From assembly GCF_947507565.1 (NCBI RefSeq), contig NC_089185.1:1302001-1366000 (forward strand): a stretch of 64,000 bases of DNA. Reading direction: 5' to 3'. This document shows, piece by piece, positions 35,101 through 47,619 of the stretch. The position numbers and the translations under genes were made by a program. The DNA is from Oscarella lobularis. Lineage: Eukaryota; Porifera; Homoscleromorpha; Homosclerophorida; Oscarellidae. Under the pieces are notes generated by a model. The model did not search any database, was not told the origin of the DNA, and saw only the letters and a program-made list of their open reading frames with translations. Within the stretch, counting starts at the first letter, position 1, and the number at the start of each line of letters is the position of its first letter.

Positions 35101-38100
35101 CGACGGGCATCCCTCGAGAAGAAAACCGAGCTCCTTGAACGGTTCGTCGTTCCAAAATTTGGACACGATCTCTTTGAATAGATTTTCGGGGAGAGACGTT
35201 CCGTCTTCGAGATGCGCTTTGATAGCAGCTTCGTCCTCGGATAGTTCGATACCTTCGTTGTCACCTGCTCCAGATATTGATTGAGATGGTCAATGATTGA
35301 GTCTGTCTGTATACCTGCTTGTTCTTCTTCTTCTGGATCTGCTTCTTCGTCAGGCTCGATTCTTTTGCCTGTCTTTCTCATGAGAATTTCCTGCAAATGG
35401 TCGCGAAACGATACGTGGAATATTCCGAGTTTTGTCGCCAGTTCGCGACCCCTCTCCGTCTTGCCGGAACCCTTCGCTCCCAAAAGAAACAGCCGCAACG
35501 GCGGAATCTAAAGAGAAAAGAATCGCCAATAAAGGAAAATGTCTGCACCAACGCGCACAAACCTTGGGATTCATATACGCCACGGGTCGCCTCATAAACT
35601 TCTCCTTCGCCTCCTGCGACGAAAACTGATAGACCATCTCCCGATACTTGCACGCCAGCTCGGGACTGCCCGGCCAAAGAACTCCGCGCTCTTTTAACGC
35701 AACAGGACAATAGTTCTTCGTGCAGCCCCACGGTTTCGTTTCCTTCAGCGCGTCGCCTTCGCTGCCGTTGCCGTCCTCTTCATCGTCGCCGCCGCCGTTA
35801 TCGTCTTCGTTCTCGTCGTCTTCGACGATGCGCTGCGCTTCGACGTCCTCTTCGTCTTCCTGTTCGTCCTCTTGCGTGTACTCGCGAGGGGCGTACGCAA
35901 AACGAGCTGGGGAGAGAGAGAGAGGAAGAAAGGGGGCCCCCCGTTAATTACGTATCGCTTTTTCGTGGTCTCGTTTTACCGTCTATGACCTCCGTTACGT
36001 CGCTCAAGTTCTTGTACAACACGTCGATGGGGATCGGATCGATTGCCGAGCCCTTGATCACTTGAGACAGAGCGCTCCACGCGGAATCAAACTGAGATTT
36101 CTTTTTCTCGTATTCCAAAGTAAGAGCGTCTCGTGGCGGTAAAGAGAGATCCTAAAAAAACCCTCATTGGCGAGAGTCAAGGAACTAGAGTACCGTATCC
36201 ACCTGCTGTTCTCCTGTCATTTCGCCCAGCCGATCCTTTCCCTCATCGACACCGTTCGCTTCTCTGTATCGCATAATGAGCTCTCGACCGGACGGGCTCA
36301 GATCACGCAGCCAAAGGACGTCGTCCGGCATAGCACTCTTCATTTCAGAGAGCAGCAACCACTGCTCTTTATTGCGCGGAAAGCCGTCGATTACCCAACG
36401 ACCAAACCTAAAGGGTAGATACGTAGAGCCTCTAACGTACAAACGCTACTCTATAGAGCCTCTCTTACCAAGGCATACTCTTGTCTTCTCGTTTAAAATG
36501 CGTATCGTGGACGTCTACGATTCCACCCTTGACCGCTTCCACTAACATGGCATCGGTAACAGGCGTCTCGATCTTCTCGGCTTCGGCCATTGTTTTCTCC
36601 ACAGCGGCCAACACGTCGGGGTGCTCGGCCGTTATCTCAGGCAAACTAATTCCAGAACTTTCCGCCTCACTGACAATGCCACCTTTTGGGGTGGGACAAC
36701 AAATACAATATCAACAGCAACGCGTGCGACGTTCCTCTCACCGTCTTCCTGTTGAGCTTGAGCTTGGGCTTGAGCTTGTGCCTGTTTGGCCGCTTCGGCG
36801 GCAATGACCACTTGTATGGCATTGTTTATTGCTTCTTCCCTCGCCTTGGCCAGCTGCTCGTCTCGCGCCGCCTGCCAGAGCGGCTTCACCAATTCGTCCG
36901 GATCAAGCAACTAAAAAAATTAAATATTAGGTAAATTGCATCCTGCCTTCTATCTTTTGCACCTTTGCGTTGTAGTGCTCGGCCAAAGCGCGAGCAAGCG
37001 TCGTCTTACCCGACAGGTGAGGACCGACGACGGCAATTTTGCAGGGAACAAGAGGCTGAGGAGGAGCAATGTAGAACCTCGGATCGTCGCGAAACGATTT
37101 CAAAGCGGCTTCGGACGACAAGCAATAGATCTTGTCTAAAAAACTAGAAGCAAATACGAATATAAAACATGAAAGAATCGTTCCTTTGCTTACCTCACTG
37201 AATATTTCGTCCTTCCCTTCACGAGATTCCCCTTCTTTAGCTCGACTGGACAATATCTTTTCCACCGACTCAATCTCCATCTGTAACCACCGGCAACCAA
37301 ATTCGAGCTAGCCAAATTTCGCAACATTTCGTCGTCGTCGACGTCGTCTTCGTCGTCTTCGTTCTCTTCACCTTCGTGATCATCGCTCACAAGCGAATGG
37401 ACTGTGTACGAAGGATGGAGAACCATGCTGTGAAGCTTGTATACGAGTTGCTATATCAACAGCACTTCCCCAAAAGGCAGACAAAATCCACACTAATCCC
37501 CTTTACTCTAAATATTTCGCTTTCCGTCTGATTTGCGTCTAATTCGATGAGTTTTTGCCGATCCCAGGCTGCCATGAAGTCTTCGACTTTCTGCAGGACG
37601 TTATCCTTGTACCATTGGGTGGCCTCTTTGATGGATGCAGCCATTTCCTTTGGTTGCTTGACGAGTCGACCTATCACACTCTCGGGAAGCATCTCGACAG
37701 GAAGAGGATCGTTCTTATAAAAAAGAGCCCCCTCAGTAAAACGTTCGAAATTCGCCCCCTTTTCTCTTACTTCTATCGGTTCTTTATTTATTGATCGCAA
37801 GTTCTCCGCATCTACATCGTCGTCTTCTTTGTCGTCCTCATCCGATATTTCTTCAGATCCGTCGACGTCACTAGCGTCGTCGTCTCTTTTCTCGTCCGCC
37901 GACGAGTGGCTATCTTTTCCGTACGACGTATTCGTTTCTGGATCGACGAGAACGCCAAGACGTCTCCCCATCAGATCGCCATCGGGAATCTTTATAAGAA
38001 TCAATAACTAGGGTGGGTTGCAGTTCGAGCGTTTGCTCGACTCACTCTCAGATTGATAACAAAGTCTGGTTTCACTCTCAAATCTTGAACGAATGCGAGC

Positions 38101-38734
38101 TGTTCGTCAATGCTCACCCAATCGTCGCACTTACACGGCAACCCGTCCAACACATAACCTAAACAGAAGAAAATATAGGTATAGTAACGAATGCAATAAT
38201 TCGTAAAACGTACCATAGTGTGCCACTTTATTTGACTCCAGTTTCGATATCAACGCCTCTACAGCAAGATGCTCAGGTACAACTTCTCCTTTGAGCAGGA
38301 GATCTTCACACTAGTGGGGAAGTTCCGCGTGAAAAAATTCAAGGAAGACCTAAATTTACAGTACCTTCTTTCCGATTTCCGTTTCGTTGCGAATGTTTTC
38401 TGCAATAGCCGAGGCCCCTTTAGAAATGCAACGTTTCGTTGTGAAACCAAGCTTCAGCGTTCTTACAGTCGACGTATTCGCAGCGCTGCGACACGGCGAT
38501 TCGACGCGCCAGTTGCGTTTTTCCGGCCCCCTGACAGAAGGACTGCGCTGAAAAAGCTACCAATCGTCCGTTGATAACGCACCGGTTTGCCTAAGATGAG
38601 AAAGCACGTCGGCTTTGACGAAATCGCCTTCAAATCGGACTGAAACGAAAAGGATCATGTTGCTTGTTCTATTAGAACAAACTCGCGTAGCATACCTCGT
38701 TCGCTTTGGTGCGAGAAAGCGAAGTCTCGGCCAT
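32189..38734 (-). CDS. AK9: Adenylate kinase 9 (multi-domain)
   Basis: AK9 is a long nucleoside mono/diphosphate kinase with several adenylate-kinase modules, found in nucleus and cytoplasm and linked to ciliated cells. The start at 38734 gives MAETSLSRTKANE. Four P-loops are visible: GKPGAGKT (about 38535, split by an intron), GPHLSGKTT (about 37005), GAKGSGKT (about 35470) and GPPKSGKTT (about 34040). Between them are the AK9-specific CPVxL/CPVTY segments (RYCPVELKKGN, YCPVSLNARGE, GYCPVTYLEGS) and YCLSSEEAL-like stretches. Acidic linkers occur near 34560-34720, 35740-35870 and 37290-37400. The C-terminal YTRMKYKKKLAAFEE block matches the family end. More than twenty short introns split the gene. 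Motif order and length fit vertebrate AK9 closely. Confidence 0.93.
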
Positions 38735-38862
38735 TATCGAAATGTTACGTCGGGTTGCCAAGGTCCCCGAGTGTGCATGCGCGCGCGGCAGTCAAGGACA
38801 CGTGCAACACAACAACAATTTGTGTAAAGATTTATAGATCGATTAGTAAACTTAGTTCTCTT

Positions 38863-41439
38863 TTATCTCTGTTTATTTGTACGGAGCGAAATAATTATGT
38901 CGCGCAGTTCGCGACGTTTCTGGGTAACAAGTTGGTTAACGTCGAACCACTTCCGAAGCGCTATAGGAAAACTGTAGTCTTGAATCGGACTCTAAATAGC
39001 AAAAAAATGAGCATTACGTTGCGATCGACATTAGCGTACCTTGAAAAAGCTTTCCACAAATTGGCAGAGAAAAATACCGCAGTCACAAGAATTGGGTTGC
39101 TGGGGCACCTAATCTCAAGCACATTCCCTGACGTTCACACTGATTTATCAACGTGCTTTTACTTTAGGAGAACTCAAGGGTAGGTTTTTCGGGGTGAACT
39201 TGACCGGAGTCCTTCCAGAGCGTAGCTCCCACTCTTTTGTCAAATACCTACGTTGCAAGGAGATAAAAACTAAAAAAACTAAACTATACAGCGAAACTTA
39301 CATTCGAATAGATTGGGAGAGGGTAAATCGTCCCGAAGTGTACATAGAATCAAAGTGCAATAAACAGGGCCTAAGTGAATGAAACTCCCCCCTTGACAAC
39401 AAGTGCGCGTAACTTCTCTAGTCTACCTCTTCTCCAAAGGAAGCGAAGGGCCCTTATCGTCATCAGATCGCTGTTTTTTGGATTTCTTAGACGGACTATC
39501 GAACGAGATATTGATATCGAACGAAGAAGAGGAACCAGGGTCTCGATACGACCGACGCTGTAATAAACAGAACAGATTGAACGTCACGGAAACGACGACA
39601 CTAATCTATTTCGTGATACCTTATTGCTAGTCTCGACGACGACCTCCTCGATTTCCATTGCGGCTGATCCCTCGTCAGAAGGAAAGTCTTTTTCCGCAAA
39701 TTTTATTCCGACGTCTTCGGCGGACGCCGCCGCGTCTTCAGGTTCCGCAAGGGATAGAAAAAAATCGCTGGGGTCCGAGTCCATTTCCACCTCCGCTTCT
39801 GTGGTTTTGCTCTGACGCTTTGCAGGCGAAGCCGAACTGGATTTATCGTCGTCGATTTCCCCGACGAGATACGGATAGCAAATGACGTAGACAGACCAAT
39901 GTGAATTGCTATTCCAAAGAATTACGGGTGGTCACGGGGGGGGGGAGAACTGACCTGGTGTTGGCCGGAATGACGAGAAAATCCTTTGAAAAAACGTCGA
40001 CCTTTCTCGTCCATCGCGACAAGCTGTTGTGAAGAATTTCATAATCGTCGACCCTGCAACGACAGTAAGGACTACCGCAGAGAAACCGGTATCAAACCGA
40101 CTCTTTGTCCTTTCGCTTTGCCCTGCTACTGAGTCGTAAGCCCGCTTGCAACTTTTGGCAGAAGAACGTGCTGAATATGTGGGTTCGAGATCGCTGTTCG
40201 TCGGTGAGCTCGTTGTCAAATAGGTACCTAAGGAAGGAGATTTGTGCACAAGCACTAAAGTTCCCACTCTGCTCTCACGTTAGATAGAAATTGATGATGT
40301 TATCATTGAGCCAGGAGGACTCATCCAGAGAATCCAAATCGATGGACTTCAACTCAATAGCTCCGGATGAGGGTTCCACTTGGGGCATATACCTTAGAAT
40401 TCTGTAAAAAAACATCACGTCGTGCGTGCGTAAATAAGAAGGCAGGCAAGAACATTTCATCAGCTGATCGAGGAGGGTTGTAGCTTCTAGAAACTTCTTG
40501 CTTCCTGGGCGCTGGCGCTGGCCGAGGCGACACCTCGCGTCGTTCTATTTAGAAGAATAAGTGAGTGATAATAATCTAGTAGCCGAGTGCCGTCGTTCAA
40601 ACCGTCATTTCGAAGTTGTCGAAATGCTACTGCAAAAAGCTGCTGCGACTGCGAGACTCTGTGAGGATTCAAGTCACGACAGGCGGCGAACGCTTTTCTA
40701 AATTCGTCTTTACTATAAAAGAAAAAGAGAATGAAATTTTCAAAACGTCGACGCCGTTGCCGTTCGCTTACGAGAGATCCTCCAAGAAATCAACGGAGCG
40801 TTGACTAGACATGCCGGCCAATACCTAATGACAAATCTCGTTATCTATCTAAGCGATTGCTCGTTCACTTGCCGACTCTTCCAGTAAAGATATAACCGGG
40901 TCTCTTGGTCTTTGAGCGAACATCAGCATGCAGTGCTTCTTCACAAAATCTGGCACAACAAGTCTAAAAACGCGACAAAACTATATATTAGATAAGTATT
41001 ACTTCTGTCTTCTGGATCATAGAGATGTCGAGTAGTGTCCATGTAGAGAGTTTCACGCATCTGTTGAGCAAACTCAGAGTCGGTCTGAAAAACAATGAAG
41101 CAGCCGTCCTCTGCGCTACTGACTCGTAAATTAGTCTAGTAAAAAAGTTGAGATTTCAACGTGCACTAATTTGGACAGCACCTTCCAGACGCGAAGTCTG
41201 CGAAAAGGAATCTTCATAGATTTACTTGCAACAACAATTCCGACGTCAGTCATGTACGATATCTTCATTTCATCTCTGGTTATCTAGATAGAGAATCCTT
41301 CGATAGGGCCATTACACGGTTACGACGTCTTCGCACGGTTAAGTTATGAATGGGCTCCAATTTCATGTTGCCCACGAGAAAAGCGGCGGCTTCGATTGTC
41401 GTCACGTCGATTCGTTCCTCCTGTGTCGACGTCGTCGTT

Positions 41440-41477
<38 letters not shown>

Positions 41478-42975
41478 GTTCAGCGACGATGGTTCGGGTG
41501 TTCTTTGCGTCGTCGTTTTTCGGGGAATTCGATATGATGACAAATCGGCGTGTTTCGCGTGAGGCGCTTCAAAGTCGTCGTCGTCGTCGTCGTCGTCGAG
41601 GTCGCGTCGCTGAATCGTAAAAAAACGCGCAAGTGAATTTAAGGACTTCTATGGAATATGCGCTTACACTTTCCCCCCTGCCACTGCTGTTCTTCTTGCT
41701 ACTACTTCCACTCAAATTGGCGACCGGTTTTGAATCTTCGTCATCGCTCGACAGCAAAACTAAAAAGCGCAAGTCAGAAAAAAAAACTCACTAGTAAAAG
41801 ACGAGCGAGTCCTCCTTGCCTGGCATATCAGCCGTTCCTCGGCCATCCAACGATTCGAATGCTAACAAACCGCCGCCTCAGTATTAACTATTCAAACACA
41901 CAAGCCAATTATACGGATTACCAATCTTTGAAATTGTCCTCCGTCGTGTACTCCTAAGACCATAAGTGCCAAAAGCCGAAGTAGGAGCAGTAGCATTCCG
42001 AGTCGCCTTTGGTACTCGAAGCGTAACGTTGGATAAAGCTGGCACTGATGGATCACCGTAAAAACCCCTCGCCTTCGAACGACGGATGGGAGATCGCGGG
42101 GTCGCAAGTGGCTTCAAGTTAGGCTTGCCAAAGTAGGGCGAGTCGAAAAAGCCTAAAAAACGGGAAAGCGTTACTAAGCGACACCGCTATCAGACTCATT
42201 CTCTGCCTGGAAATTTGCTTTCTTTCCGTTTCTCTGGCATCGAAGGGGGGCTATATAACAAACGAGATACATGGAGTGGTGCTTTTTTCTTTTATCGTAC
42301 CTTGGTCTCGCTAAACTGTCGGTTTCCGGTGATACACGTACGTCCTTCTTGCGATTGGCGACGCGACTGCCAATTCTGCTATTCGTCTTAGTCGTCGCTC
42401 CCAAAAGCACTTGTGGAGCGCGCGTCTTTGCTCCCGATATGCATCCGTTGTCGTCGTCGTTCGCTTCGATCAAACACGTAGCGAGAGGCTTTTCAAACGT
42501 TCGATTCCGAATCTATAAAAATTCGGTTATAATTAATTAAAATGTTATATAATCGAGCCTTTTCCGGTGTTTCTGGTATTGACTTGAGCCTGTCGTTCTT
42601 GTACATATCAAGTGGAGTCGAGTGACGGAGATTTCCCGCCGATTTTTGCTACAAAATCGACCGCCGTTTCGGCAAATGCACCTGAAAATTTTACGTCGTC
42701 CTCACTAAGTTTCCCCTTTTCGAGATGGGGTCGTCCTCCGGTATCTCTAAAGCTACGACGCCACTAAAAAGAGACAGCGTCGTTCAAAGAGACTGGCTTG
42801 TCTCGTCGCATTTTTTTTTTACAATTTCACGACAGACGACTTGTGTTGCTTTCTCTTTTTCGCACCGCGACGAATCACAACTTCACTCCCTAACGATGAG
42901 TTATTACGTCAACTTCGGAATGGTTTCCTCGCCACCTTCGCGCAGATCGCGGTCGAAATCGTGAGAAGACGCCAT
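38863..42975 (-). CDS. SENP6/7-type SUMO protease
   Basis: Ulp1-family cysteine proteases of the SENP6/7 branch trim poly-SUMO chains in the nucleus. The catalytic half is clear: SWLNDNIINFYL (about 40290), the split domain with RWTRKVDVFSK, the His in HWSVYVICYP (about 39890), the Asp in CLLHFDSM (about 39360) and the Cys in NSCDCGIFLCQFVESFF (about 39080). It ends with SFPIALRKWF and a stop at 38863. As in SENP6/7, an acidic insert (near 39640-39850, DSDPSDFF) divides the catalytic domain. The N-terminal part is low-complexity, with a Thr run coded by (ACG)n near 41431-41476. The start at 42975 (MASSHDFDRD) and the first exons are the least certain. I cannot tell SENP6 from SENP7; sponges probably carry one ancestral gene. 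Confidence 0.88.
41431..41476. repeat. (GTC)n microsatellite in SENP6/7-like gene
   Basis: A near-perfect GTC run on the plus strand, read as ACG on the coding strand, giving a Thr tract. A second shorter GTC run lies at about 41574-41598. Confidence 0.9.
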
Positions 42976-43167
42976 GTTCCTCTTAGCGCACTTTAGCTCA
43001 TATAAAGGAATTTCCGCGGCGGTTCTGGCATCTCCTATGTAATTTTTATTGTGTTTGGAGATTTTCACAGACATTACATTTCGCGATAAGCTCAAATTAA
43101 ATTCCAGCGAAAATTCATACCGTTATGTCGTAACAAGGAACGGTAACAAAGTGGCGCGTTAGTGCAC

Positions 43168-45105
43168 TCAAAACAAAATTCTAATCGAAGCTACGTCCGA
43201 CTGTAAGCCTTCTCTACCCCAATAATCCATAGCCGATACTTTGTAGTATACGGTCGTTCCACTGGAAATTCCAGGCACTCGATGAGAAAACAGCGTCGAT
43301 AAGGACTCCTCCTTTCCTTCTGTAGCTTTAGCATATGGACCTGACTCGCTCTTCACTGAATACAGCACAGCAAATTTTAAGAGGCAACGCGACGGAACGT
43401 CGTCCCAAATGACGAGTAGTTCATTCCGATAGACCTGATGTAGTCTAACGTTCTCAACCTTGGGCGGAGACGCCGTCGGTTTGGAGCAAAAATGATAGAA
43501 ACTCACAGACGGATAAGGCATATCAACAGAGGTCTCCCACGTCATGTCTCGACTAACGTTCACGACCGACGGTCCCTCCAATCGAACGGGATCCTGATTC
43601 ATTCTCATTTGGTCGAGGAGATCGTCCGGCGGAAAGAAAGGCGAACCGCCGTTCGTCCAAACGCTCAGCGGATTTCCGTGACTATTGTCGAGGCGATAGT
43701 GAACGAAGACGAGACTAGCGAGATCGACGTCGCTGAGCGAGCGTACGTCGAGAACGAGGCGAACTTGAGCGTCGAGACTCGAATTAATGGGAACCGTGTC
43801 GTTGCTGTTGTACACGATAATTCCTAGTTGGAAACTGTCCCATGATTCCGACTGGGGTACGTGGCGCGACGCTATCAAGCCAACGCGACTGTCGTTCCCC
43901 ACGCTACTACCGTCGCTTCCCGTCACCGCGCCATCCAACTGAAATTCTCCTAATAGAGACAGAAGTCCCATGACACTAGCCACGGGCTTGCGAATCATCT
44001 CAATGCTCTTTGGCTTCGTGTCGTTCATCTGAAAGCGAACGTTCAACGTGCGCTGATCGAAGAAGTCGGCCGGACCGAAATTCAAAAAACCGTTGTCGTT
44101 ACTAAGCAACGCGTAGGGATACTTCGAAGGAAGCAGGCTCTGATGCTGGGCGATGATTTTAACGACGACGGCGGCATAACGAGCGTCGGCTCTCCAATCC
44201 TCGCTCCTATCCCATCCGACCAACGGATCCGCTTCGTCGTTATAGATCGGAACCGTACAAAGTTGGGGATACTTTTCACATATCTGATCCATCGTAGCCA
44301 TACTCGCCTCTAATATGTCCATAGACTGCCCGCCGCCTTTTCGATGAAACGATATGAAATCGATTCGACCGCCCTTCGTCTTCGTGAAATAATTCACGCC
44401 GTTCACCAAGTGATCGAACAGACCCCAGCAGATCTTCGAGAAGTTCGAGTCGCGACAACTTCCGCCCGGTCCGCCGAGCACGAGCGACGAATCGGCGGCA
44501 CGGAGACCCTCGGAGCAAGCGTCATAATAGTTCATGAAACCTTCGACGGTGATGTTGAGCGTGTCGAAGTCCTTGTGATCGGGCTCGTTCCACGTTTCGA
44601 AATTCCACGTTCGAACGTCGTCGATTCCGTAGCGACGAATGTATCGAGTCGCTAGCTGTTCGACGAGGTTTTTCCATTCGACGACTTGGCTGTCGTCGTC
44701 GAACGACGTGAATCGACTCGACGGATTGCCCATCAGTTCGAAGCCGGGTTTCAAACCGTTCTCGTGCAAGAGGTCGAGGAATTGATCGAGATGGGTGAAA
44801 TTGTACGCGTAGGCGGTGCCCACTTTGGATGACGTCACGAGATCGAGAAGCCAATGGACTCGCACTTGACTTATAGCTCGATTGGGTAGAGCGCCGATGT
44901 AGATGAGATTCTGTCGTTCGTCTTCGGCGAGATCGTAGCCGTTGGCCGATTCGTGCGGCAAGGGCGGACAGAATCCCGTGCTGCGCCAAAAGTGGTGCAG
45001 CGTCGACACCGTTCGGCTAGCGTTCGCCGTCACTTGAAACGAATCGAGTGCATATGAACGGAGAACGGTTAAAAACAGAAGGGCGAAGCTACAGAACAGG
45101 CTCAT
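43168..45105 (-). CDS. IDUA: Alpha-L-iduronidase, intronless
   Basis: Lysosomal glycoside hydrolase family 39 enzyme that removes terminal iduronic acid from heparan and dermatan sulfate. The 645-residue ORF is uninterrupted and close to the 653 residues of the human enzyme. It begins with a signal peptide (MSLFCSFALLFLTVLRSYA). The catalytic acid/base Glu is in NFETWNEPD (about residue 170) and the nucleophile Glu in YNDEADPLVGW (about residue 290). HFWRSTGFCPPLPH near the N-terminus is a family signature. The C-terminal region contains the fibronectin-like part (VYRNELLVIWDDVP). Unlike most neighbours the gene has no intron, which could reflect an old retrocopy or loss of introns. It lies 200 bases from the divergent start of the Ig-nuclease-kinase gene. 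Confidence 0.95.
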   Translation of the reverse strand: MSLFCSFALLFLTVLRSYALDSFQVTANASRTVSTLHHFWRSTGFCPPLPHESANGYDLAEDERQNLIYIGALPNRAISQVRVHWLLDLVTSSKVGTAYAYNFTHLDQFLDLLHENGLKPGFELMGNPSSRFTSFDDDSQVVEWKNLVEQLATRYIRRYGIDDVRTWNFETWNEPDHKDFDTLNITVEGFMNYYDACSEGLRAADSSLVLGGPGGSCRDSNFSKICWGLFDHLVNGVNYFTKTKGGRIDFISFHRKGGGQSMDILEASMATMDQICEKYPQLCTVPIYNDEADPLVGWDRSEDWRADARYAAVVVKIIAQHQSLLPSKYPYALLSNDNGFLNFGPADFFDQRTLNVRFQMNDTKPKSIEMIRKPVASVMGLLSLLGEFQLDGAVTGSDGSSVGNDSRVGLIASRHVPQSESWDSFQLGIIVYNSNDTVPINSSLDAQVRLVLDVRSLSDVDLASLVFVHYRLDNSHGNPLSVWTNGGSPFFPPDDLLDQMRMNQDPVRLEGPSVVNVSRDMTWETSVDMPYPSVSFYHFCSKPTASPPKVENVRLHQVYRNELLVIWDDVPSRCLLKFAVLYSVKSESGPYAKATEGKEESLSTLFSHRVPGISSGTTVYYKVSAMDYWGREGLQSDVASIRILF

Positions 45106-45304
45106 TTCACCGATTCAAACGTCCCGGATTTTAGACCCCCCGTATGCGTACGCTACTTGCGCAGGCAGGGCGGACTTTTTCAAATGCGCATGGGATTACG
45201 ATTCACCCGGGACATTTCCGTCAGTGCCTGCGCAATAATTTCAAGTTCCAACTGTCAAGTTCTGGTCAAACTCTCCCGACTCGGACTCACTCCCCCGAAG
45301 TTAG
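45106..45304. promoter_or_regulatory. Divergent promoter, IDUA and Ig-nuclease-kinase gene
   Basis: About 200 bases separate the two opposed predicted starts. No clear TATA box is seen. Confidence 0.4.
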
Positions 45305-47619
45305 ATGGCCTCGAAACTGCTCGAAGAAGGTACATGTATGAACTTGCTATGAACTTGCTCTCGCGCCGTTGTTCGAGTTTCTCGTTCGAGTAGAAGTTCC
45401 ATCCCTACCCGTTGTTGATCGAACTCTTTGTTTGAGCCAAGTTGTAATCCGATCTGATTCTCTGTACACTGTACAGTGTACTAACAAATAACGACTCGGA
45501 GCTAGGCAGTGACGATCGATGACGCAACCGCGTGACTAACCGCATGTTGGGGCCCCACCTAGGACAATTGTGAAATGCTCGTAGGCAAAAAGATATGTAC
45601 TAACTGTCTGTTGTATGTGAGCCCAACAAGCCGACGCGATTCGCTCAACACCCGTTCAAGTTAATAACTGAATGCTTGGTTTTGGGGTTGCGCTGTAACG
45701 CAGTTACGCTTGTGAGAATTTAGCAGAAATGCGTATATAATACTTTCTCATTTTCTAGTTCCGCCGGTTGGAATCATTAAAGAGCCTTGTTGGATTGTGT
45801 TTGACCCAGTGAAGAAAAGGGCTAACGTAGTATTCAAATGGTTCTACAGTAGAACAAATGGAGTGATTCGTTGTGAATCACAATCGTCTGTGCTGGAAAT
45901 TCCAGCCACATATAGCAAAGAAGGCTTGTGGTTCTGCGTTGCCGAATTCAAAGATGAGAATAATGAAAAGTGCAGAATAACGTCTGAAATGTTTGAAACG
46001 CTTGATTCACGATCGAAGGGTAATAATAAAGTATTTGCCGTACTCTGTTCCAAGCTGAATCTTCATTTATTTGCAGGTCAAATTCCTCAACTCGACAGGT
46101 GGCCGTTTTTTAAAGACAAGTCGGGTGAAGTTCGATTTGTAAGAAAGACAAACAAGCTTTTTTTTGTGGCTAGTTTTTAGTCTCTTTTTTTTCGTTTAGA
46201 CATTACCTTTGTACGGATCACCTTCAGGCGTCTACAAAAGTACTGACAAGAGAGACAGATTTAAAGAATACTACATTGACAGCCACGTTCCTGCTGCCGC
46301 TTTCTTTAACGAATTCAACTCTTTTGGCAGAGGCGAAGAATTGCAAAGAACCACAGGCGATATTCTTGTCAACGCTATCTCCCGAAATAGTCTACCTTTC
46401 TATCACGAACGGTTTCGAGAGTTTCTTATAGACGAATCACTTGAGACTTTTTGTGTCCACCGACAGTTTGCTATTTATGGAGGGTCATCTCAAGAAAGTC
46501 GCGGTGACTCAAAGTCTGATCATTTCTTCGCGGATTTGGCAATAGCGACCGCTGTTAAAGGACTGCTACTTCCTTTCGTCCTCTTTGAGCAGAAGCCAAA
46601 AATTGACTTATCAGACAATATTCTCTCTCCAGCTGTCCTTCAAGATTTTGCTTATTATCATCTCTTCTGTCAATGGATTTCTAAGCTTGGGCTTGAAGAA
46701 TTGTACCCGTTTTTCAAACGTCATCCGTGCCTCTCAGTGGTTATCGGTTCCAATGGTCTGGTAGTTCACGGTGTTATTTGGTCAGGCAGTCGAGTATGTC
46801 ACTCAAGGCTTTTCACATTGTTGACTGACGAAGACGAAGAGAAATCCATCTTGTTGGCGGAGAAGTTCTTTTGCGGTCTTCGAGATTTTTTTGCGAGGCG
46901 TATTAACCTACATCAAAAAAAGCGAGACTGACGAAGTTCCGGTAAGTGAATATTTGTTGCCATTGACCTTATCTTACATAATTTGATTTTAGCCGCCCTT
47001 TCCTGCTGTCGACTGTTGCGAGTCATTGACGTCCATCAAATACAGCCGCGAATTAAGTCCAAAAGTGTTTGAGGCTACAGCCGTGGCAGCCGATTTCAGT
47101 CGTTCATTGAGGTCAAAAAAGGTCAACGAGATCAACGTAGTTGTCAAGTTCGTAAACGGGGCATATCCTTTTGCTTTTCACGCCGAGGTCTCTAAAGCGG
47201 GTTATTCCCCGGAAATATTGGCGAAGCAGATAACTCCTCTTTACACTATGATTGTGATGAGGAGAGTCGAAGGTATCACTCTGGCTGAGTTTGTAGCCAA
47301 AAATTCTGCGGATTGCGACACCATCAACAACGTTTTGACCGGGCTTGAGAACGCGTTGCAGTATTTTCACAGCAGAAGCTTCTTGCACGGAGATTTTCGC
47401 GATGCCAACATTATGGTGACCAGCGAAGGAAAGGTTAAGATTGTAGACTTCGACTGGGCTAGCAAAGAATCCCCAACCAACGTGTACGACTTCGCTCTCA
47501 ATAATCGATTGAGATGGCCCTGCATGAAAGATGATAGGAAAAAAATGATGCACGATTTGTATTTTTTGGCGGGCCATAAAATGCTTCTCGGCAAAATGAA
47601 ACGGGGGCGTGGCAATTGA
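45305..47619 (+). CDS. Ig-like / PD-(D/E)XK-like / kinase-like protein
   Basis: Five exons fit: 45305-45329 (MASKLLEE plus one base), 45759-46019, 46077-46138, 46200-46941 and 46993-47619. Residues from exon 2 look like an Ig fold (EPCW, FKWFY, SVLEIP, GLWFCVAEF). Exon 4 has SDHFFADLAIA followed by LPFVLFEQKPK, the spacing and shape of a PD-(D/E)XK nuclease core. Exon 5 is a kinase-like domain with a strand Lys (VVVKF), Glu (HAEV), catalytic loop HGDFRDANIMV and metal site VDFDWA. A nuclease domain followed by such a kinase is typical of Crinkler-type eukaryotic proteins. The frame is broken: after a T7 run at 46887-46893 the exon 4 frame stops at 46929-46931, whereas the exon 5 joint needs a frame one base away. 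It may be an error, a pseudogene or two separate proteins. Function unknown. Confidence 0.65.

Noticed and set aside
45305-47619. Treating the Ig-nuclease-kinase gene as a retroviral or transposon polymerase gene
   Set aside because: No reverse transcriptase, integrase or transposase motifs are present; the recognisable parts are nuclease-like and kinase-like.
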